A stretch of DNA of 9,457 nt, taken from positions 1-9,457 of the forward strand of contig RFJS01000147.1 in NCBI GenBank assembly GCA_003694825.1, in the 5' to 3' direction. This document shows, piece by piece, positions 8,006 through 9,457 of this stretch. The DNA comes from Verrucomicrobiota bacterium (GTDB taxonomy: Bacteria; Verrucomicrobiota; Verrucomicrobiia; Opitutales; Opitutaceae). The first letter of the stretch is position 1. The number at the start of each line of letters is the position of its first letter. The notes under the pieces were generated by a model. It did not search any database and was not told the origin of the DNA. It saw only the letters and a program-made list of their open reading frames with translations. Both the position numbers and the translations under genes were made by a program.

Positions 8006-9457
8006 TCAGTCGTCGGCAGCGGTGTCGGCCTCGCGCAACCACTGCGCCGTCAGGCGGACGACGTGGGCGAGATGGGGCGGACGGATCATCTCCATGTGTT
8101 CGCAATCGATGTCGGCGAGGGCGAAGTTTTCCGGCCTGACGAGTCCTCGCCAGCCCCAGTCGTCGGTGAGCCGGTAGCGAAGGGCGTCATCGGGGGAAAG
8201 CCGCCTGGCCCGGATGACCCGGAGCCTGCCGTCGTAGCTTGGCATTTGATACGCGTGGCGGGCGCGCGCCTGGGCCGCCTGCCATGGGTCGGCGCTCTCC
8301 CCGGGAAGCCCGCCCGCGTCGGTGGCCTCGCGGCGAAGAAGGCTTCGCACAAGATCGCCGCAAGCCACGCGCGTGTGCCGCAGCGCGGTTCGCACCAGGG
8401 CGGAGCGGGGCGCGTGGCAGCCGGTGGGCCGCGCGGCGAACAGCGCGGCCCGCCAACGGGCGGCGAGGTTGCGCTCCGGCCAGCGTTCGAAGGGAAAAGT
8501 GTGCCAGAGCACGAGGGCGCGCACGTCCTCGCCGGCGGCGCGCAGCCGCCGGGCCACCTCGTAGGCGAAGACCCCGCCGATACAGAAACCGGTCAGCGCG
8601 TAGGGGCCATGCGGCTGGACGCGCCGGATCTGGCGGATCACCGCCTCGGCGATGGTTTCGACGCGGTCGAGGGGCGACTCCGATCCATCCACGCCGGGGA
8701 GGATGATGCCGTCGAAGTAGGGGCGGTCCGGGGCGACGGCTTCGGCGAGCTCGCGCGGCATGACGCCGATGCCGCCGTAGCCGGGGATGTTGAAAAGCGG
8801 TGTCCCGCGGCCGGCCCCGCGCAACAGGTCCGGGCCGGCCGCAACCGTCGCGGTCGGAGACGCCGGCGCCGCGAGCAGGCGTGCCTGCGCTTCCACGGTG
8901 CGGGCGATGAGGAGATCGGCGAGCGCCACAGGACGGTCGAAGGTCGACTGCAGCGCCCGCTGCAGATGCATGACCAGCAGGGAATGACCGCCGACGGCGA
9001 AGAAATCCTCGTCGGCGGCGATCGACTCGCGCCCGAGAAGCTCCCGCCAGATCGCCGCGACGGTTTTTTCGGCCGGGCTCCTCGGGGGACGGCCGGTCGC
9101 AGCCGTCCGGGCCAGCGCCGCGGCGGCCTCGGCGGAGAGGGCGCCGCGATCGACCTTGCCGGACGCCGTCCGGGGGATGGCGGCGACGTGTATCCAGGCC
9201 GTGGGGATCATCGTATCCGGAAGGTGGGCCTGGGCGTGGTCGCGCACGGCCGCCGGGTCGGCCGGGCCGGCGATACACGCGGCGAGCTGGAACCCGGCGG
9301 AGCCGCGATCGACGACGGCGACGGCGGCGTCATCGACGCCGGGCGCGGCGCGGAGCATGGCGTCGATCTCGCCGGGTTCGATCCGGTGGCCGCGCACTTT
9401 GATCTGTTCGTCGGCGCGGCCGAGAAACTCGAGTTCGCCGGCCCGGTTCCAACGGGC
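8006..9457 (-). CDS. Nonribosomal peptide synthetase, C-terminal end: adenylation (end), carrier and thioesterase domains (5' end cut by window)
   Basis: The frame is open from the window edge at 9457 to the TGA at 8008-8006: 483 residues, the C-terminal end of a larger protein. The GTG at 9395-9397 is an internal Val codon, not a start. Residues 1-105 are the C-terminal adenylation subdomain: [16 protein letters not shown] (3-18, core A7), [14 protein letters not shown] (19-32, A8) and [11 protein letters not shown] (94-104, A10 with catalytic Lys101). Residues about 123-195 are the peptidyl carrier domain, with [10 protein letters not shown] (152-161) and phosphopantetheine Ser159. Residues about 210-483 are an alpha/beta-hydrolase thioesterase that should release the product by hydrolysis or cyclisation. 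Its nucleophile motif is GFCIGG, with Cys292 instead of Ser. His454 (DCEHMEM) fits the catalytic His. Position +27 from the nucleophile, normally Asp, is His319. This is therefore a terminal module. Product and amino-acid specificity cannot be predicted, because cores A3-A6 lie outside. glpK follows 115 bases downstream on the same strand and appears unrelated. Confidence 0.93.
   Translation of the reverse strand, partial: ARWNRAGELEFLGRADEQIKVRGHRIEPGEIDAMLRAAPGVDDAAVAVVDRGSAGFQLAACIAGPADPAAVRDHAQAHLPDTMIPTAWIHVAAIPRTASGKVDRGALSAEAAAALARTAATGRPPRSPAEKTVAAIWRELLGRESIAADEDFFAVGGHSLLVMHLQRALQSTFDRPVALADLLIARTVEAQARLLAAPASPTATVAAGPDLLRGAGRGTPLFNIPGYGGIGVMPRELAEAVAPDRPYFDGIILPGVDGSESPLDRVETIAEAVIRQIRRVQPHGPYALTGFCIGGVFAYEVARRLRAAGEDVRALVLWHTFPFERWPERNLAARWRAALFAARPTGCHAPRSALVRTALRHTRVACGDLVRSLLRREATDAGGLPGESADPWQAAQARARHAYQMPSYDGRLRVIRARRLSPDDALRYRLTDDWGWRGLVRPENFALADIDCEHMEMIRPPHLAHVVRLTAQWLREADTAADD

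Noticed and set aside
8187..9278. A 363-codon minus-strand frame within the NRPS gene
   Set aside because: It lies in a different phase of the same DNA that encodes clear adenylation, carrier and thioesterase motifs; Arg, Pro and Gly-rich low-complexity product.

Overview
The window is GC-rich (about two-thirds G+C by eye) bacterial chromosome, densely packed with genes on both strands. It holds seven protein-coding genes, two of them cut by the window edges, and one tRNA gene. No gap exceeds 200 bases. I see no insertion sequence, integrase, phage gene, CRISPR array or rRNA. The organism cannot be named from the sequence. The block pyrH-frr-proB, the GC content, and GC-rich dyads of the type GGCAGGCTG-C-CAGCCTGCC between genes all fit a Verrucomicrobiota (Opitutae-like) genome as I remember that group. 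This is a tentative inference.

Layout. Bases 1-1242 (+) are the nearly complete 3' part of a GH63-type glycosidase resembling mannosylglycerate/glucosylglycerate hydrolases. It converges on a UvrD/PcrA/Rep-family DNA helicase (3326-1317, -). Upstream of the helicase lie two tandem GC-rich hairpins (3401-3455) and a tRNA-Gln(UUG) gene (3583-3510, -). A 149-base divergent spacer follows, containing a hairpin and a perfect 14-bp palindrome. Then come pyrH (UMP kinase), frr (ribosome recycling factor) and proB (glutamate 5-kinase), all on +, spanning 3733-6347. proB converges on glpK (glycerol kinase, 7890-6385, -) across a 37-base gap with a terminator-like dyad. The right end, 9457-8006 (-), is the C-terminal end of a nonribosomal peptide synthetase: the end of an adenylation domain, a carrier domain and a thioesterase. 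The protein continues past the window edge.

How the genes relate. pyrH and frr are a classic conserved pair: pyrimidine nucleotide supply and ribosome recycling. proB follows on the same strand and starts proline synthesis, but proA is not here. The GH63-like enzyme would act on compatible-solute-like glycosides, and ProB leads to proline, another compatible solute. That link is thematic only. The helicase and glpK are stand-alone housekeeping or metabolic genes. The NRPS end is the only accessory, specialised-metabolism element.

The most unusual signal is the NRPS thioesterase. Its nucleophile motif is GFCIGG (Cys in place of Ser), and the residue exactly 27 positions later, where the family has its catalytic Asp, is His. 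GlpK also lacks the arginine used for fructose-1,6-bisphosphate inhibition in E. coli. I found no clearly new multi-gene system; most of the window is ordinary core genome.
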